Shown: one piece after another, positions 62,991 through 64,000 of the stretch
Layout of the letters: every line of letters begins with the position of its first letter
How positions within the stretch are numbered: the first letter of the stretch is position 1
NCBI GenBank assembly: GCA_003134995.1
Contig: PLDC01000002.1
Coordinates: forward strand, 137,808-201,807
Length of the DNA stretch: 64,000 nucleotides
Reading direction: 5' to 3'
From: Acidobacteriaceae bacterium
GTDB taxonomy: Bacteria; Acidobacteriota; Terriglobia; Terriglobales; Acidobacteriaceae
Translations under genes and position numbers: made by a program
Notes under the pieces: model-generated
Databases searched by the model: none
What the model saw: the letters and a program-made list of their open reading frames with translations, nothing else
What the model was told of the DNA's origin: nothing

Positions 62991-64000
62991 ATGAAACTCA
63001 AGACACTGATTCTCGGGCTGCTGACGATCCTAGGTGTGTGTTCGACTTCGTTCGCTCAGCTGACCCGCAACCCACAAACCCATCTGATGGCCATGCTAAC
63101 AACTGACTCTCCCGTCCACAGCCTCGTGATTTCCGCAAAGCTGCCTGTCGCAACAACGGGCGTGACCTATAGCGCGACATTCACCGCAAGCGGTGGGACG
63201 GCTCCTTATCATTTCGCGGTCGCCTCGGGACAATTGCCCCCAGGCATCCTTCTAAGCGGGCCCGGAGTCATCTCTGGAACCCCGAGCAAGGTCGGAACCT
63301 TCACCTTTACAATTTCAGCTGAGGACCGGGAATCGCAATCGGGCACCCAATCTTTCCAGATCACTGTCTCGCAAGCCCCTGTGGTGGTGACCATTTCGCC
63401 AGCCACGGCTACCCTGCTGTCTGCCGGAACCTTGCAATTTAGCGCTCTGGTCAGCAACGCATCAAATGCGGCCGTTACCTGGTCCGCGTCCTCGGGAACG
63501 ATTTCGAGCTCGGGTTTCTATCAAGCGCCGACGGTGAGCGGTAATACAACAGCAACCGTGACCGCGACCAGCGCCGCGGATCCAACCAAGTCCGCAACGG
63601 CGTCTGTAACAATAACGCCGCCTCCACTCAGCATAACCACCACATCCGTGTCGGGGGCAACCGCCGGAACTGCATACTCGAATCTATTGACCGCCACCGG
63701 AGGCACACCTCCTTATACTTGGACTCTTACTTCCGGCACGCCGCCAACAGGAATCGCATTGCAATCGAGTGGATCGCTCTCGGGGACTACCACTCAGGCT
63801 GGGCAATTCACTTTCACCGTGAAGGCGTCGGATTCCTCTTCGCCGCAGCTCACGACCTCGCAATCTTTCACACTAACGGTCAACGGACCTCTGCTCCCAG
63901 CAACTTTCTTCGGATTCTCGGAGTCGGATACGAATGGCTCAACCTGGCCCACTGTGACCTATAAAATGCAGCGCTTCTGGGATTCTCCGGGGCTGCAATG
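62991..64000 (+). CDS. PIG/Big-domain exported protein (3' end outside window)
   Basis: ATG 62991 with AAAGGAAAACACA. Signal peptide MKLKTLILGLLTILGVCSTSFAQ. PIG domain at about 50-125 (YHFAVASGQLPPGILLSGPGVISGTP), a Big-like module at 130-205 (TWSASSGTISSSGFYQAPTV), a second PIG at 210-290 (PPYTWTLTSGTPPTGIALQSSG), then FFGFSESDTNGSTWPTV and KMQRFWDSPGLQ, which looks like the start of a glycosidase-like domain. The order of Ig-like modules matches the lipoprotein at 3412-6234. Confidence 0.8.
   Translation, partial: MKLKTLILGLLTILGVCSTSFAQLTRNPQTHLMAMLTTDSPVHSLVISAKLPVATTGVTYSATFTASGGTAPYHFAVASGQLPPGILLSGPGVISGTPSKVGTFTFTISAEDRESQSGTQSFQITVSQAPVVVTISPATATLLSAGTLQFSALVSNASNAAVTWSASSGTISSSGFYQAPTVSGNTTATVTATSAADPTKSATASVTITPPPLSITTTSVSGATAGTAYSNLLTATGGTPPYTWTLTSGTPPTGIALQSSGSLSGTTTQAGQFTFTVKASDSSSPQLTTSQSFTLTVNGPLLPATFFGFSESDTNGSTWPTVTYKMQRFWDSPGLQ

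Noticed and set aside
1..64000. CRISPR arrays, rRNA genes
   Set aside because: No regularly spaced short repeats with unique spacers and no rRNA-like conserved sequence were seen.

Overview
The window looks like chromosomal DNA of an acidobacterium, probably class Terriglobia. This is an inference from content: secreted proteins with putative-Ig (He_PIG) and Big-type domains, a winged-helix regulator with a central membrane segment, a GH106 rhamnosidase, decayed tails that look like acidobacterial Ser/Thr kinases, many stand-alone alpha/beta hydrolases, and moderately high GC. It is accessory-rich: many genes are truncated, frameshifted or interrupted by stop codons.

Layout. 1-2.1 kb: a SWIM-type DDE transposase running off the left edge, a divergent 52-residue zinc ribbon, a very unusual long-variable-arm tRNA with a GCA anticodon, and a small winged-helix-like gene. 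2.4-6.2 kb: two small membrane proteins and a large lipoprotein with Ig-like and beta-helix regions. 6.2-9.6 kb: a 269-bp direct repeat, a stop-interrupted zinc-ribbon gene and short genes. 9.8-16.4 kb: a secreted trypsin-like protease, a broken IS91-type HUH transposase overlapped by a ParB-like gene, then a tightly coupled gene pair that looks like a reduced QatB/QatC (QueC-like) antiphage module. Its end abuts a GH106 gene that has lost its 3' two thirds. 17.7-23.8 kb: an EmrA/TolC/EmrB efflux operon and a LysR regulator. 24.1-34.9 kb: a regulator, an AhpD-like protein, a haloalkane dehalogenase facing a run of co-directional genes (alpha/beta hydrolases, a phenol-degradation-type outer-membrane protein, XapX, double VOC, beta-propeller). 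35.3-38.2 kb: Mla-type lipid transport. 38.2-49.7 kb: a second LysR and about a dozen leftward genes for small-molecule conversion (cupins, hydrolases, isochorismatase, reductases, SRPBCC, polysaccharide-deacetylase type). 50-55.5 kb: haem peroxidase and a mannose-metabolism group (GH130, HAD, ManA). 55.6-62.6 kb: gene fragments (GroEL apical domain, EmrB start, thioredoxin reductase end, DUF2924, sensor kinase) around an intact zwf, and two genes each followed by a copy of the same kinase-tail repeat. The right edge carries the start of another PIG/Big-domain exported protein.

How genes may work together. A shared operator (CGCAAA-N5-TTTGCG next to TTGCG-N4-CGCAA, followed by a CTGAGCAAAACAGA-like block on the opposite strand) occurs upstream of the efflux operon, between the dehalogenase and its divergent neighbours, upstream of the NmrA-type reductase, and upstream of a secreted cupin. 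This ties four regions 27 kb apart into one probable regulon, plausibly controlled by one or both of the related LysR proteins. The function I infer is detoxification, export and turnover of xenobiotic-like small molecules; the substrate is unknown.
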